This document shows positions 48,539 through 59,078 of a stretch of 64,000 bases of DNA, in pieces. Source of the DNA: JAXGYX01 sp040772065. Its GTDB lineage: Bacteria > Bacillota > Clostridia > Saccharofermentanales > Fastidiosipilaceae. The position numbers were made by a program, and so were the translations under genes. Within the stretch, counting starts at the first letter, position 1. Each line of letters starts with the position of its first letter. The stretch covers positions 372,001-436,000 of the forward strand of contig JAXGYX010000001.1 of the NCBI GenBank assembly GCA_040772065.1, given 5' to 3'. The notes beneath the pieces are model-generated. The model did not search any database. It was not told the DNA's origin and saw only the letters and a program-made list of their open reading frames with translations.

Positions 48539-49960
48539 ATGATGAGAATTTATAACACGATGACACATAAGAAGGAAGAATTTATTCCGCTTGAGCCGGG
48601 CAAAGTGAAGATCTATGCCTGTGGTCCAACGGTTTATAATTACTTCCATCTAGGCAACGCCAGGCCGTTTATCACCTTCGACACGTTGCGCCGTTTCTTT
48701 GAATATATCGACTATGAAGTTGTTTTCATACAAAATTTCACCGACATCGATGACAAAATGATACAGCGCGCCGCGAATGAGAATATCACTGTCAAGGAAC
48801 TTGCGGATCAGTATATTGAAGAGTATTTTTACGACGCCGACCGCCTGAATATTAAACGTGCGACCCATCATCCGCGTGCGACTGACTCAATGGAATCGAT
48901 ATTGGATTTAATTCAGAATTTGGTTGACGGTGGATTCGCTTATGTGACCGATGATGGTATTTATTTTGAGACGGCCAAGTTTGACGAGTACGGCAAGCTG
49001 TCCCATCATAACTTGGACGATCTAATGGCCGGCGCGAGCAACCGTGTTGGCGCCGGTGAGAACAAACGAAGTCCGATGGATTTCGCGATTTGGAAATTTA
49101 AGAAGGAAGGCGAACCCGCCTGGCCAAGTCCTTGGGGTGAAGGACGTCCGGGCTGGCATATTGAATGCTCCGCCATGGTGCGCCAATTCCTGGGAGACAC
49201 GATTGACATTCATGGTGGAGGGCAGGATTTGGTTTTCCCTCATCATGAGAATGAAATCGCCCAAAGCGAATGCGCAAGTGGGCGAAAGTTCGCGAATTAT
49301 TGGATGCACAACGCTTTTGTCAATGTCGATCATGAGAAAATGTCGAAATCACTCGGCAACTTCTTCACGGTCCGCGACATCGCCGCGAAATATCCATACA
49401 ACATCATTCGCTACTTTATGTTGACCGCTCATTATCGCAGTCCGATTGATTTTAGTGATGAAATGTTGGATGTCGCGGTTACCAGTATGCATCGGATCGA
49501 GACTTGCGTGGACAATCTGACCTTTGCTGCGGATTCACGGAAAGATATGGAATTGGACGATGACTGTGAACTGTGTGACAGTTTACGAGCGGGCGTGGCC
49601 GAATACCAAAAACAATTCATCGAGTCAATGAAGGATGATTTGAACACGGCGGATGCCTTAGCGGCGATTTTTGAACTGGTGAGGCTGGCCAACACGGCGG
49701 CCGCGGACACGAATGTTCCCTCTGTGATATTAACTGAGGCGAAAGCGATGATTTTGGAACTTTGTGAAGTTCTCGGTTTGGTTGTGCAGACCGCGGATCC
49801 GCATCAGGTTCCCAACGATGTGATACGCATGGTGAATGAACGAACCGCAGCGAAAGATCAAAAAAATTACGCCCTTGCCGATGAACTTCGAGCGAAAATC
49901 GAGAAAAAGGGATTCAAGGTGGAAGACACACCGGAAGGACCGAAAGTTTTACCCATATGA
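48539..49960 (+). CDS. cysS: Cysteinyl-tRNA synthetase
   Basis: Enzyme of 473 residues that charges tRNA-Cys. The class I HIGH motif reads HLGNARP near 35-41 within YACGPTVYNYFHLGN, a zinc-site string GWHIECSAM and DIHGGGQDLVFPHHENE follow, and KMSKS lies about 267-271. The C-terminal anticodon-binding region is complete. ATG 48539 is followed by a second ATG at 48542; GAAGGAAG lies 8-12 nt upstream. No T-box leader was found. The order cysS-mrnC-rlmB-sigH follows with overlapping ends. Confidence 0.97.
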   Translation: MMRIYNTMTHKKEEFIPLEPGKVKIYACGPTVYNYFHLGNARPFITFDTLRRFFEYIDYEVVFIQNFTDIDDKMIQRAANENITVKELADQYIEEYFYDADRLNIKRATHHPRATDSMESILDLIQNLVDGGFAYVTDDGIYFETAKFDEYGKLSHHNLDDLMAGASNRVGAGENKRSPMDFAIWKFKKEGEPAWPSPWGEGRPGWHIECSAMVRQFLGDTIDIHGGGQDLVFPHHENEIAQSECASGRKFANYWMHNAFVNVDHEKMSKSLGNFFTVRDIAAKYPYNIIRYFMLTAHYRSPIDFSDEMLDVAVTSMHRIETCVDNLTFAADSRKDMELDDDCELCDSLRAGVAEYQKQFIESMKDDLNTADALAAIFELVRLANTAAADTNVPSVILTEAKAMILELCEVLGLVVQTADPHQVPNDVIRMVNERTAAKDQKNYALADELRAKIEKKGFKVEDTPEGPKVLPI

Positions 49961-50388
49961 ACTCTTTGAGGGCTTTGTTTCGCTATGATGGCGACATACG
50001 CGATGTTCCTGTATCGGCGCTCGCGTATGTTGGTGATGCGGTGTACGAGCTGTATGTGCGCACGCACGTGTTGAATCAGATAAAAGCAGGTTCGGGAAAG
50101 CTGCATCGCCTGAGTGTTCATTTTGTGCAAGCGAGTTTTCAAGCTCGAGCGCTTGGTAAAGTCATGGACGAGTTGACAGAGGAAGAGCGGGCGATTTTCA
50201 AAAGAGGGCGCAACAGTGATCCGGGCTCGATAGCGAAACATGCGGATCCCCTGGAATATAGGTTGGCGACCGGTCTGGAAACTTTGATCGGTTGGCTTTT
50301 TTTGTTGGAACGATTCGCCCGAGTGGAAGAACTGATGAGTTTGATCGTGAGAGACGATCAAGAGAAACCTCGATTGGAGTACAAATGA
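49957..50388 (+). CDS. mrnC: Mini-ribonuclease III
   Basis: Small RNase III-like enzyme of 143 residues without a double-stranded-RNA-binding domain; in Bacillus it matures 23S rRNA. The catalytic core is clear: ALAYVGDAVYELYVRTHV (acidic residues of the RNase III signature), KHADPLEYRLATGLETLIGWLFL. ATG 49957 overlaps the stop of cysS by 4 nt. Its neighbour is rlmB, also 23S rRNA related. Confidence 0.94.
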   Translation: MNSLRALFRYDGDIRDVPVSALAYVGDAVYELYVRTHVLNQIKAGSGKLHRLSVHFVQASFQARALGKVMDELTEEERAIFKRGRNSDPGSIAKHADPLEYRLATGLETLIGWLFLLERFARVEELMSLIVRDDQEKPRLEYK

Positions 50389-51392
50389 AAGATTCGAACA
50401 CAAGGGACGAGCGAAAAGGTCAACATCAGGGCGGACGCGGAAATCACAAAAAACGCCATTTATATTCCGACCGATCGAGGGCGGACGATGAGAACCGACG
50501 ATTCAAGCAAGGAGGTGGGCAACGCCCGAACCAAGCGAACAATCATAATCGTCCGGCAGGATCTAACCGTCCGACCCGGTACGAACGTACTTCCAATATC
50601 GGTCGATCAGCCAACAATGATCGTCCGGAAGAGCTAAGGGAAGATCGTTTGGAAGGACGCAATCCGGTGCGTGAGGCGTTGAAGGCCGGTCGAACCATCG
50701 AAAAAGCCTGGGTATTAAAACCCGCCTCCGGGAGTTATGACCGTCCGCTGTATGAGCTGATCACGGATATCCGCAAGCAAGGGGGAGTGATCAACGAGGT
50801 GAACGCGGACACGATGTCCAGAATTTCACAGACATTCAGTCACCAAGGTATTATTGTTCAAACTGCGGCGCATACTTATGTGGAATTAAATGAACTCTTG
50901 ACGATGGCGGGCGAAAGTGGAGAACCACCCTTTTTTTTGGTGTTGGACAAGATTCAGGACGCGTATAATTTGGGCTCCATCCTCCGCGTGGCGGACGCCT
51001 GTGGAGCGCATGGTGTGATTTTCCCAAAACGTCGATCGGTCGGATTGAGCGCTCTAGTCGCGAAGGCTTCTGCGGGGGCGATTGAGCATGTCCCCTGCTG
51101 TAGGGTGAACAACCTCGCTCAGGCGCTTGGAACAATGAAAAAGGCGGGGATTTGGATTGCGGGCACCGATGCCGCCGGACAGGATGTGTATACAGAATCG
51201 GATCTTAGCGGACCGCTGGCGGTGGTGATCGGCAGTGAAGGCCAAGGATTGAGTCCGGCCACCGCAGGGCACTGTGATTTTCTGCTTTCCATCCCGATGC
51301 GTGGCGCGGTCAACTCGCTTAACGCCGCGGTTGCCGGTGGAGTGATCGCCTTTGAGATCGCCCGCCAACGTCGGCTTAAGAATGATGAATGA
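50385..51392 (+). CDS. rlmB: 23S rRNA (guanosine-2'-O)-methyltransferase RlmB-like
   Basis: SPOUT methyltransferase of about 335 residues. The catalytic part (about 90-335) has LEGRNPVREALKAGR (substrate domain) and the knotted SAM site VLDKIQDAYNLGSILRVADA, VIGSEGQGLSP and SIPMRGAVNSLNAAVA. The first 85 residues are unusually basic and low-complexity (Arg, Asn, Gly, His), probably a disordered RNA-binding tail. ATG 50385 overlaps the mrnC stop; the frame is open from 50292. It would methylate a 23S rRNA guanosine. Confidence 0.93.
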   Translation: MKDSNTRDERKGQHQGGRGNHKKRHLYSDRSRADDENRRFKQGGGQRPNQANNHNRPAGSNRPTRYERTSNIGRSANNDRPEELREDRLEGRNPVREALKAGRTIEKAWVLKPASGSYDRPLYELITDIRKQGGVINEVNADTMSRISQTFSHQGIIVQTAAHTYVELNELLTMAGESGEPPFFLVLDKIQDAYNLGSILRVADACGAHGVIFPKRRSVGLSALVAKASAGAIEHVPCCRVNNLAQALGTMKKAGIWIAGTDAAGQDVYTESDLSGPLAVVIGSEGQGLSPATAGHCDFLLSIPMRGAVNSLNAAVAGGVIAFEIARQRRLKNDE

Positions 51393-52008
51393 TCTCAACA
51401 GTCGAGAGTTAATGGAGACGCTCCGGCGCGCGAAAGCCGGAGACGTCGAAGCGATCGAGACGGTCATGATTTCACACAAGCCGCTCGTTCGGGAACGGAT
51501 CGCGCACCTTTATATATTAGGCGCTGACTATGAAGACACGTTGCAGGAGGGAATGATTGGGCTCTATAAGGCGATCCTGACATACGATCCGGCTCGAGGC
51601 GCGTCCTTTGCGACCTACGCTTCCACCTGTGTGCGCAATCATGTCATCGATCAGGTCAAAAAAGCCGGGCGAGAGAAGGACAGTCCGCTCAACCTTTCCT
51701 TGTCGTTGCAAAACTTCAACGGAGATCAAGAAACCGCCGAGCGATCCGGTGAGCTGGAGATCGCTGACGATGAGGCGGATGTGCTTGAACGTTTGATTGC
51801 GCAAGAATTGACCGGCGATTTGAGCTTTTTCATCCAGCAAAACCTTTCCACCTTTGAAAGAAAGGTGTTGACTTATTATTTGCGACATTTTTCAAATCAG
51901 GAAATCGCGCTGAGGCTGGCTGTCTCATCGAAATCTGTGGAGAATGCGTTGTATCGGGCTCGTCAAAAAATACGGACATATTGGATGGACACTCTTGAGG
52001 ACAGATAA
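51382..52008 (+). CDS. sigH: Sigma-70 family sigma factor, SigH-like
   Basis: Sigma factor of about 208 residues. Region 2 contains YEDTLQEGMIGLYKAILTYDP with FATYASTCVRNHVIDQVKK, which contacts core and the -10. Region 4 is FERKVLTYYLRHFSNQEIALRLAVSSKSVENALYRARQKI. Its place right after rlmB matches sigH in Clostridia, where SigH controls entry into sporulation or competence-like programmes. ATG 51382 (or 51385) overlaps the rlmB stop. No spore gene is in the window, so its regulon is unknown. Confidence 0.88.
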   Translation: MMNDLNSRELMETLRRAKAGDVEAIETVMISHKPLVRERIAHLYILGADYEDTLQEGMIGLYKAILTYDPARGASFATYASTCVRNHVIDQVKKAGREKDSPLNLSLSLQNFNGDQETAERSGELEIADDEADVLERLIAQELTGDLSFFIQQNLSTFERKVLTYYLRHFSNQEIALRLAVSSKSVENALYRARQKIRTYWMDTLEDR

Positions 52009-52029
52009 GCTGACAAGAGGTTTGATGAA

Positions 52030-53394
52030 ATGAAACTCAGCAAAACATTCTGGAAACGACTGGCGGTTATCTGTGTCGCGGTTGTCGCGCTCGCCGTCGG
52101 TGGGCTTCTAAACGTCTACTACACGACAACCCTCTCAAACGGCGCGTCGGGAGGGACCGGTCAAGGTGGGCAGAGTGGCAACGGCGCGCTGTTGTTGGTT
52201 TCTTCCTATACCGACAGCCAGTTGGTGCAAAAAATTTTGGACGCCATGGTTAGTGGCGCCGATGTGCAGGCGGTGTATGATTCCATACCGCTTTACCAGC
52301 TAAACGGTATCACCTATGAGGAGTTTTATCAATACGTCGGATTGCTCAAACAATTCACGGACGGCAAGGCGGATACCTATGAGAACATGACGATTTCCGA
52401 ACGCGAGGCTGTGCAAAAACGAATTGTATCCCACTCCAATGAGTATAAAAAAGTTGCCTACACCAGCTCATATTTTTGGCTGAAAAACTCAGCGATTTCC
52501 GGAGAGTCGGAACGGCTCCCTTTGGTGATTCAGAAGAATATTCAGGGTGAACCTTATTTGTCCAGAGACTGGGTGACGCGTTCGATCAATATTTATGATT
52601 ACAGCAACTTATATTTTAGTGTGTTGGAAAATGGAAATGTTGATGAATTGTCGCTATTAGTGTGGAGCGATATTGAAGATCCTTCGGTGCGCGAATATAA
52701 GGCTGAAAAACTGATTCAATACTATCAAAATCGTGAATTTGATTTTGACGCCTCCATGAGTGTCACATCCATACGAATGGATGAGATCGCCTTTGAACAA
52801 CGATTTGACGCCATGTCGGGCGGCGACACAGATGAGATGGACTATTCGCAAAGGACGATCAGCATCATTTCGCCCGGTAAGGATGTGTTCGAGGTTATTG
52901 ACGAGGCTCCCATGACTTTGGAAAAAACGGATCAAATCATCTACGCCGGTGAAAATGAACTGTTTGGAGTGGGTGAGTACGTGTACAGCGATCATTTAAC
53001 AGAATTGATCGGAGCCCCCGATGAGGTGATTCGTCACCCGTTGCCCGATTGGATCGAGTATCCGGATGACACGGAGGCAATGCTGGTCGACGTTCAATAC
53101 CCCAATTTCACATTGCAGGTCATTGGATATAGTCCGGCGGACGATGACAGGTGGGAAGGCGTCGTCAGGACGGTCTCCCTGCTGCGGCCGGGTGTGCGGA
53201 CAGGCTCGGGTATTGAGATTGGATCTGAGACGAAGGAGCTGCTGTTGCGTTATCCTTTCATGGATCAACATGGCTATTCGATCTATGATAGCCGTGTCGA
53301 ACTGTACGCGGGAAGAAAAGATGGTGGACTCGTCAGCGTCATCATTACCGACCACAGCTACAACCAACGTTACAGAGCGTCGGAAAGACGGTAA
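52030..53394 (+). CDS. Exported hypothetical protein with N-terminal membrane anchor
   Basis: Protein of 454 residues. Residues 10-33 form a hydrophobic anchor (LAVICVAVVALAVGGLLNVYY), then a Gly/Ser-rich linker, and an acidic Tyr/Asp-rich outer part of mixed strands with no recognised motif. It is probably extracellular and tethered. ATG 52030 has AAGAGG upstream and starts 22 bp after sigH, so it may belong to the same transcript. I recognise no family. A long perfect hairpin follows. Confidence 0.72.
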   Translation: MKLSKTFWKRLAVICVAVVALAVGGLLNVYYTTTLSNGASGGTGQGGQSGNGALLLVSSYTDSQLVQKILDAMVSGADVQAVYDSIPLYQLNGITYEEFYQYVGLLKQFTDGKADTYENMTISEREAVQKRIVSHSNEYKKVAYTSSYFWLKNSAISGESERLPLVIQKNIQGEPYLSRDWVTRSINIYDYSNLYFSVLENGNVDELSLLVWSDIEDPSVREYKAEKLIQYYQNREFDFDASMSVTSIRMDEIAFEQRFDAMSGGDTDEMDYSQRTISIISPGKDVFEVIDEAPMTLEKTDQIIYAGENELFGVGEYVYSDHLTELIGAPDEVIRHPLPDWIEYPDDTEAMLVDVQYPNFTLQVIGYSPADDDRWEGVVRTVSLLRPGVRTGSGIEIGSETKELLLRYPFMDQHGYSIYDSRVELYAGRKDGGLVSVIITDHSYNQRYRASERR

Positions 53395-53421
53395 TGTCAA
53401 ACGCCTCGCGCGCTGATTGGC

Positions 53422-53455
53422 GCGATTTTGGACCATGAGGATGGTCCAAAATCGC
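53422..53455. terminator. Perfect 15-bp hairpin with GAGG loop between convergent genes
   Basis: GCGATTTTGGACCAT at 53422-53436 pairs perfectly with ATGGTCCAAAATCGC at 53441-53455. It lies between the exported protein and the phosphatase gene, which converge. No T run follows, so it may terminate weakly in both directions or act as an mRNA 3' stabiliser. Confidence 0.65.
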
Positions 53456-53488
53456 AATTATAAAGAGAAAGTGAGGCAAGAGCGGCGC

Positions 53489-54226
53489 CTACATTAGACG
53501 CTCGGTGATTGTGTCCAGCACTTCAGAGGAGCAGCCCGCGTTCTCGAGGTAGGAACGGGCGGAATGATGGCGCTGATAAAAATGATCCAACATTTTCTCC
53601 ATGTTCTGATGGTCCGAACGTAATAATTGCTTGAAGTTATCAGGATATCTTTTAATTTTAGGTTCCAGAGATGGTTTTAAATAGCTATAACTGACTTCAT
53701 AATTGGCTATGATGTCGTCGTTGCGCACGCCTCCCAACATTAAAATGAGTGCGCTGATGATGCCCGTTCGGTCTTTTCCCTGTTGACAATGAAAGAGTAC
53801 GGCTCCGGATTTCACGGTAGCCATTTGTCGAAAGACCATGGCGAATCGCTCCGCGTTATGGTCCAGCAGATGGATGTAAAAATCTCCAAGAATGGTGCCG
53901 GATGACGCGTCAAGCGCGTGGAAGAATGATGCCATTTGACTATCTTCGATAAGCGGTGTATGTGCTTCGCGAATTGTCCCGTGAGAGTGAAGTGAGCTGG
54001 GCTTGCTGTTTCGCTCGGAGGATGTGCGTAAGTCGAGAGATAACTCAACAGGGAAGTGATCCAGATAATCAAGTGTGGAAGTGCCCAGGTTGACCGGCGC
54101 GTCAGAGCGCAAATAGCGCCCGAATTTAGTGATTTGACCATCTTTTGTGGGCAAACCACCCAAATCACGCAGATTATAGAATCCGTCGAGCGGTTTACGA
54201 ATTGAGTCGAAGTAAGGGACAGACAT
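53489..54226 (-). CDS. Tyrosine/dual-specificity protein phosphatase (Y_phosphatase3 family)
   Basis: Protein of 245 residues. The active-site loop HCQQGKDRTGIISALI near 145-160 is the HCxxGKDRTG form of the bacterial Tyr/Ser phosphatases of the lipid- or protein-phosphatase family (PF13350). YNLRDLGGLPT near residue 20 is typical of the same family. The general acid region is GDFYIHLL. ATG 54226 has GAGG upstream. Some relatives act on phosphoinositides. The substrate is unknown. Confidence 0.85.
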   Translation of the reverse strand: MSVPYFDSIRKPLDGFYNLRDLGGLPTKDGQITKFGRYLRSDAPVNLGTSTLDYLDHFPVELSLDLRTSSERNSKPSSLHSHGTIREAHTPLIEDSQMASFFHALDASSGTILGDFYIHLLDHNAERFAMVFRQMATVKSGAVLFHCQQGKDRTGIISALILMLGGVRNDDIIANYEVSYSYLKPSLEPKIKRYPDNFKQLLRSDHQNMEKMLDHFYQRHHSARSYLENAGCSSEVLDTITERLM

Positions 54227-54298
54227 GGTGGTGAACCTCTTTCTTGTGTGATGTCAGCGATTGATCTCCATTTGATTTCGTTTTGCCGCTTGCGGATA

Positions 54299-54326
54299 CG
54301 AAAAACAGCCGCCAAAGCAGCTGTTT
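54299..54326 (-). terminator. Intrinsic terminator after rpsT
   Basis: AAACAGC at 54303-54309 pairs with GCTGTTT at 54320-54326. On the minus strand the stem is followed by a T run (CTGTTTTTCG). It lies 60 bp beyond the rpsT stop and before the phosphatase gene. Confidence 0.75.
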
Positions 54327-54385
54327 GATTCCCGCCAATATCTATTTTACTAAATGATATGCGCAAAGACACCACATAAAACGTG

Positions 54386-54649
54386 TTATTTCTGCAGATG
54401 CTTGGCCAAACGGGACTTTCTTCGAGCCGCGGTATTTTTGTGCAGCAAACCTTTGGCGCAGGCCTTATCGATCGATTTATGCGCTTCGCGCACCAAATCG
54501 GCGGCGTTGTCCGCGCCTTCGGAGATCGCCAGTTCGGCTTTCTTCACTTTGGTTTTGAGCGCGCTGTTGTACATCTTATTCGCGGCACGTTTGCGATTGT
54601 TGACTCCCACTCGTTTGATCGCAGATTTAATGTTCGGCATCCTTGTCAC
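54386..54649 (-). CDS. rpsT: 30S ribosomal protein S20
   Basis: Basic protein of 87 residues: MPNIKSAIKRVGVNNRKRAAN at the start, followed by a helical body and NTAARRKSRLAKHLQK at the end, the S20 signature. It binds 16S rRNA early in assembly. ATG 54649 follows AGGAGGTGAC. It lies between tRNA-Arg and the phosphatase gene and has its own terminator. Confidence 0.96.
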   Translation of the reverse strand: MTRMPNIKSAIKRVGVNNRKRAANKMYNSALKTKVKKAELAISEGADNAADLVREAHKSIDKACAKGLLHKNTAARRKSRLAKHLQK

Positions 54650-54727
54650 CTCCTATTAGATTTCGTTCCTTACAAAACGCTTTGATATTCTATCGCATAT
54701 TCAATATATGCGCAAGCATAAAAAGGG

Positions 54728-54760
54728 AAAACGCTTGAAACAGGTGGTTACAAGCGTTTT
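54728..54760 (-). terminator. Terminator after tRNA-Arg
   Basis: AAAACGCTTG at 54728-54737 pairs with CAAGCGTTTT at 54751-54760. On the minus strand it follows the tRNA end directly and is trailed by a short T-rich stretch. Confidence 0.75.
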
Positions 54761-54761
54761 C

Positions 54762-54838
54762 TGGCGCGCCCGGCAGAGATCGAATCCACAACCTTCTGAT
54801 CCGTAGTCAGACACTCTATCCAGTTGAGCTACGGGCGC
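54762..54838 (-). tRNA. tRNA-Arg (anticodon ACG)
   Basis: On the minus strand the acceptor GCGCCCG (5') pairs with CGGGCGC (3'), followed by G and an encoded CCA. The anticodon arm TCTGA-CTACGGA-TCAGA has ACG at the anticodon position, so it reads CGU and, after A-to-I editing, CGC and CGA. D and T arms (GTGGA-TTCGATC-TCTGC) fold normally. It lies between tyrS and rpsT. Confidence 0.95.
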
Positions 54839-55071
54839 ATTTTACTGCGTTCTTTCATTGTGCAGCAAAAACTATTATAACGCTTTGCAGTTGAATGTCA
54901 AATTTTTTTAACCAAGGGCAATTGCCGGTGAGTTGTAATCCGAATCCCCTGTTTATTAAGGGATAACCTTTACAAACCGGAAAAAGGGGATAACCTTTGC
55001 TGTCCGCCTCGAATGAAAGCAAGCCGGCTGATGACATCGCATGTTCGGGGCGGCGCGGGTGTAGGTGAGGC

Positions 55072-56310
55072 CTACTCGTCGGATAAAAGCACACGGTGGA
55101 AGACTTTTTTTCCTTTGCGCAGGATCATCTCATCGTGATCAAAATCGTTTGCCGAAAGTGTTTGCCTCATATCGCTGACCGCGACGTCGTTTACATAAAT
55201 TCCGCCTTGCTTGATCAGACGCCTGCCTTCAGCTCTTGAAGGAATCAATTTGGCAAGTTCCAACACATCAAGCACCAACACGCCGGAATCCAAGTCGCTT
55301 TTCCTCAGAGTCGTCGTCGGCATCGAGTCACTCCTGCCCGGGCCGGAAAATAAAGCTTCCGCTTGTTTTTTACAGATCTCCGCCTGTTCCTCGCCGTGAA
55401 CGATCTTGGTCACTTCATAGGCCAGGCGGGCTTTGGCCACATTGAGCTCGGCTCCCTGCGCCTGTCCATATTCTCTTATTTCCGGCATTGGCACAAAAGT
55501 AAGTAGTTTAAGGCAGGTGATCACATCCGCGTCATGAACATTGCGCCAATATTGATAGAAGTCGAAGGGCGCGGTTTTTTCCGGATCCAACCAGACCGCA
55601 CCTTTGGCGGTTTTGCCCATCTTGCTTCCTTCGCTGGTGGTCAGCAGATTGAAGGTCATGCCGTGGACCTCTTTGGATTCTTTACGTCTGATCAGATCAA
55701 TGCCGGCCAGGATGTTGGACCATTGATCGTCCCCCCCCAATTGCATTTCACAGTTGAAATTACGATACAATTCCAAAAAATCATAGGCCTGGAGCAGCAT
55801 GTAGTTAAATTCCAAAAAGGTCAGGCCCTTTTCGTACCGTTGTTTATAGCATTCCGCCGCAAGCATGCGATTGACGGAAAATTGTGAGCCGATTTCCCGG
55901 ATGAACTCGATATAGTTCAGACCGATGAGCCAATCGGCGTTGTTGACCATGAGCGCTCGGTCGTCATCAAAGTCGATTAGAATCTTCATTTGTTCACGAA
56001 AGCGATCCACGTTATGTTGAATGACTTGCGGGGAAAGGACTTGACGCAGATCCGACCTGCCGGACGGGTCGCCAATCATGCCGGTGCCACCACCCAACAA
56101 AGCGATCGGCCGATGCCCAGCCCGTTGCATGTGAGCCATGACCATCATGGTAACAAAATGCCCTACGTGGAGACTGTCCGCAGTCGGATCAAAGCCAATA
56201 TAAAAAGTCAGACCGGGGCGGGAAAGCCGCTCACGGATCGCTTCCTCGTTTGTGGTCTGGGCGATATAGCCCCGTTCATTGAGAACGTCAAATATATTTT
56301 CCTTGTTCAT
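55072..56310 (-). CDS. tyrS: Tyrosyl-tRNA synthetase
   Basis: Enzyme of about 412 residues that charges tRNA-Tyr. The HIGH motif is HVGH ([11 protein letters not shown]), tyrosine contacts lie in [10 protein letters not shown] and GGDDQWSNI, and the KMSKS-type loop is KMGKT. A C-terminal S4 domain ([21 protein letters not shown]) is present. The start is uncertain: ATG 56310 is used, TTG 56322 is in frame. The 230 bp between tyrS and the tRNA hold only a short repeated string (GGGATAACCTTT, twice near 54959 and 54986). No T-box was found. Confidence 0.95.
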   Translation of the reverse strand: MNKENIFDVLNERGYIAQTTNEEAIRERLSRPGLTFYIGFDPTADSLHVGHFVTMMVMAHMQRAGHRPIALLGGGTGMIGDPSGRSDLRQVLSPQVIQHNVDRFREQMKILIDFDDDRALMVNNADWLIGLNYIEFIREIGSQFSVNRMLAAECYKQRYEKGLTFLEFNYMLLQAYDFLELYRNFNCEMQLGGDDQWSNILAGIDLIRRKESKEVHGMTFNLLTTSEGSKMGKTAKGAVWLDPEKTAPFDFYQYWRNVHDADVITCLKLLTFVPMPEIREYGQAQGAELNVAKARLAYEVTKIVHGEEQAEICKKQAEALFSGPGRSDSMPTTTLRKSDLDSGVLVLDVLELAKLIPSRAEGRRLIKQGGIYVNDVAVSDMRQTLSANDFDHDEMILRKGKKVFHRVLLSDE

Positions 56311-56442
56311 TTTCTCATCCAATCTAAAGGTGCTGTCAAGCTGTTTCGTAATGGCATGATCAGGTCCATGCGATTAATCCATTTGAAATATGTTGATCCA
56401 GACATATCTGTTTCTATTTGTTGTTGGCTGAACGAATTGATT

Positions 56443-57768
56443 CTACAAAATGACTACATTTGTGTCAAAATCATTTGCCGGATTGTTGCCGCACAGCGCG
56501 GATCGGATATCGCTCGCCCGGTTATCTAAAAGATGCTGAGTGGTGAAAGAGTTGCCCCTATCGGAATATTCCAAAAAATCAGACACTCGGCTGATTACCG
56601 GCAATCGGGCATGCTTACGCATCAACTTCAGCAAATAGCGTCCTTTCTTGTCAAAGCCGAGTATCCGCAAATATTCCGGTCCATTTTTCAGGGCGTCCGC
56701 ACGATCGGACGAGTGAATACCCAAGATGATGGCGGTCAACACACGTTGCACTTTGGCGCGTGAAAAATTGCGTCCGCTTGTCCGGTTGACAATCTCGTCC
56801 CAAAAATCGGATGGCTCCACTTTTCGCTGAGCCAACCGGAGGTTGTCCACCGTCTGTTTCAAACGATTCGCAAGATCCGGGTCGCATCCATCGAACCTTG
56901 TCAGCTCGTCAGCCGATGTCGAACGAATTTTAGAATACGCCGCCAAACCGGCCGAACCGGGAATCAGCAGCTCACCGACTCGACGGGCATATAAAATTTG
57001 CGCCGCGGAACTTGGCGGCACACATTCATGCAACATCCTGATGAAGTCGGCGGTCCGCCCGAAGGATTGGCTGCCTCTCGAGAATTCTCGGATCGCGTTG
57101 GCGGATGGCTTGCGGACTCCATCCGCGGGTGCGTCGCCAATGGTGGGACTGGCATAATCGTCCCCCTCCCGCAAAAAAGTTGTGGCCTTCATTTTCCCAC
57201 TCAGCTCAGACTCAATCGCCTTCAAGTACTCAATTCCCAGCCAATTATTTGAGCCGGTCAAGATTTCACGCGCACGGTCGGCGTTCATTCCCTCCACCTG
57301 TCCGTGCCGGGTCAGATACTCGCCGATCGTTGAGCTCCAAGCCGCTCCGCCTCTCTTGCCGAGGCGCAGCCGGCTTTGTAACAATTCGCTAAGCTGGGTA
57401 GGCTCCGCTAAAATCAGCGAAGCCAGAATGCGCAACTCATCGATCTTTCCCGCTTCGGAGCCGAAACAAAGATGATTGCACACGCCGGTCGCGGATAAGG
57501 CACGGACCGCTCCGGACGCGAAGTATCCTGCGCTGCCGGTCGCAAAGATGGTCGGCAACTCGATCACCAGACTGACACCGGAGGCAAGGGCGGATTTGGT
57601 TCGCCTCCATTTGTCCAGCAGCGCGGGTTCGCCGCGCTGCGTCCAGTCGCCGGACATGATCGCGATGACCGCGGTATCGTCACCAAAAGCGTCGCGAATT
57701 TGTCTCAGCTGATGAAGATGTCCATTATGAAATGGATTATATTCGGTGGTCACCCCAACCGTACGCAT
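56443..57768 (-). CDS. tmcAL: tRNA(Met) cytidine acetate ligase TmcAL
   Basis: Enzyme of about 441 residues that forms N4-acetylcytidine at the wobble base of elongator tRNA-Met, using acetate and ATP. The nucleotidyltransferase signature is TEYNPFHNGHLHQL at the start, then MSGDWTQRGEPALLDKW, PTIFATGSAGYFASGAV and CFGSEAG. The C-terminal helical domain (ending near 440) is normal. ATG 57768 is preferred because GAGG lies 7 nt upstream; ATG 57774 is in frame. Acetate supply by the nearby ackA-pta is a coincidental link. Confidence 0.9.
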   Translation of the reverse strand: MRTVGVTTEYNPFHNGHLHQLRQIRDAFGDDTAVIAIMSGDWTQRGEPALLDKWRRTKSALASGVSLVIELPTIFATGSAGYFASGAVRALSATGVCNHLCFGSEAGKIDELRILASLILAEPTQLSELLQSRLRLGKRGGAAWSSTIGEYLTRHGQVEGMNADRAREILTGSNNWLGIEYLKAIESELSGKMKATTFLREGDDYASPTIGDAPADGVRKPSANAIREFSRGSQSFGRTADFIRMLHECVPPSSAAQILYARRVGELLIPGSAGLAAYSKIRSTSADELTRFDGCDPDLANRLKQTVDNLRLAQRKVEPSDFWDEIVNRTSGRNFSRAKVQRVLTAIILGIHSSDRADALKNGPEYLRILGFDKKGRYLLKLMRKHARLPVISRVSDFLEYSDRGNSFTTQHLLDNRASDIRSALCGNNPANDFDTNVVIL

Positions 57769-57929
57769 GTTCATTCCTCACGTTCTTTGTTTGCCGCCGG
57801 TTTCAGGCCGGTTTCGGCGGCTGATCTTGTGACCGGACAATAAGCTCTTTTATCTCATGGTACCGCAAACCTTATTCGACTAAACACTGAGTCGCTGATA
57901 ATCAGTATCATAGCAAAGGCTTTGTAACA

Positions 57930-57958
57930 TTGAAGAAATGAATGAATCAGTTTATACT
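57930..57958 (+). promoter_or_regulatory. Probable sigma-A promoter of pta-ackA
   Basis: TTGAAG at 57930-57935 and TATACT at 57953-57958 are 17 bp apart, close to consensus. Transcription would start near 57965, about 55 nt before the pta start codon. Confidence 0.7.
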
Positions 57959-57971
57959 TTACCTATGTTAA

Positions 57972-59012
<1,041 letters not shown>

Positions 59013-59078
59013 GCCGTTTAGTTTGTCATTTAATAGCGTGGAGCATGTTATGAATCTAATTTTAAGCAGGAGGCGGGA

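Noticed and set aside
48360..48542. Open frame of 60 codons between comF and cysS
   Set aside because: It lies inside the folded RNA candidate, has no ribosome site and an unusual composition, and runs into the cysS start.
54839..55071. Possible small gene between tyrS and tRNA-Arg
   Set aside because: The 79-codon minus frame at 54855-55094 overlaps the tyrS end, has no ribosome site and low-complexity text; only a short repeated string is present.
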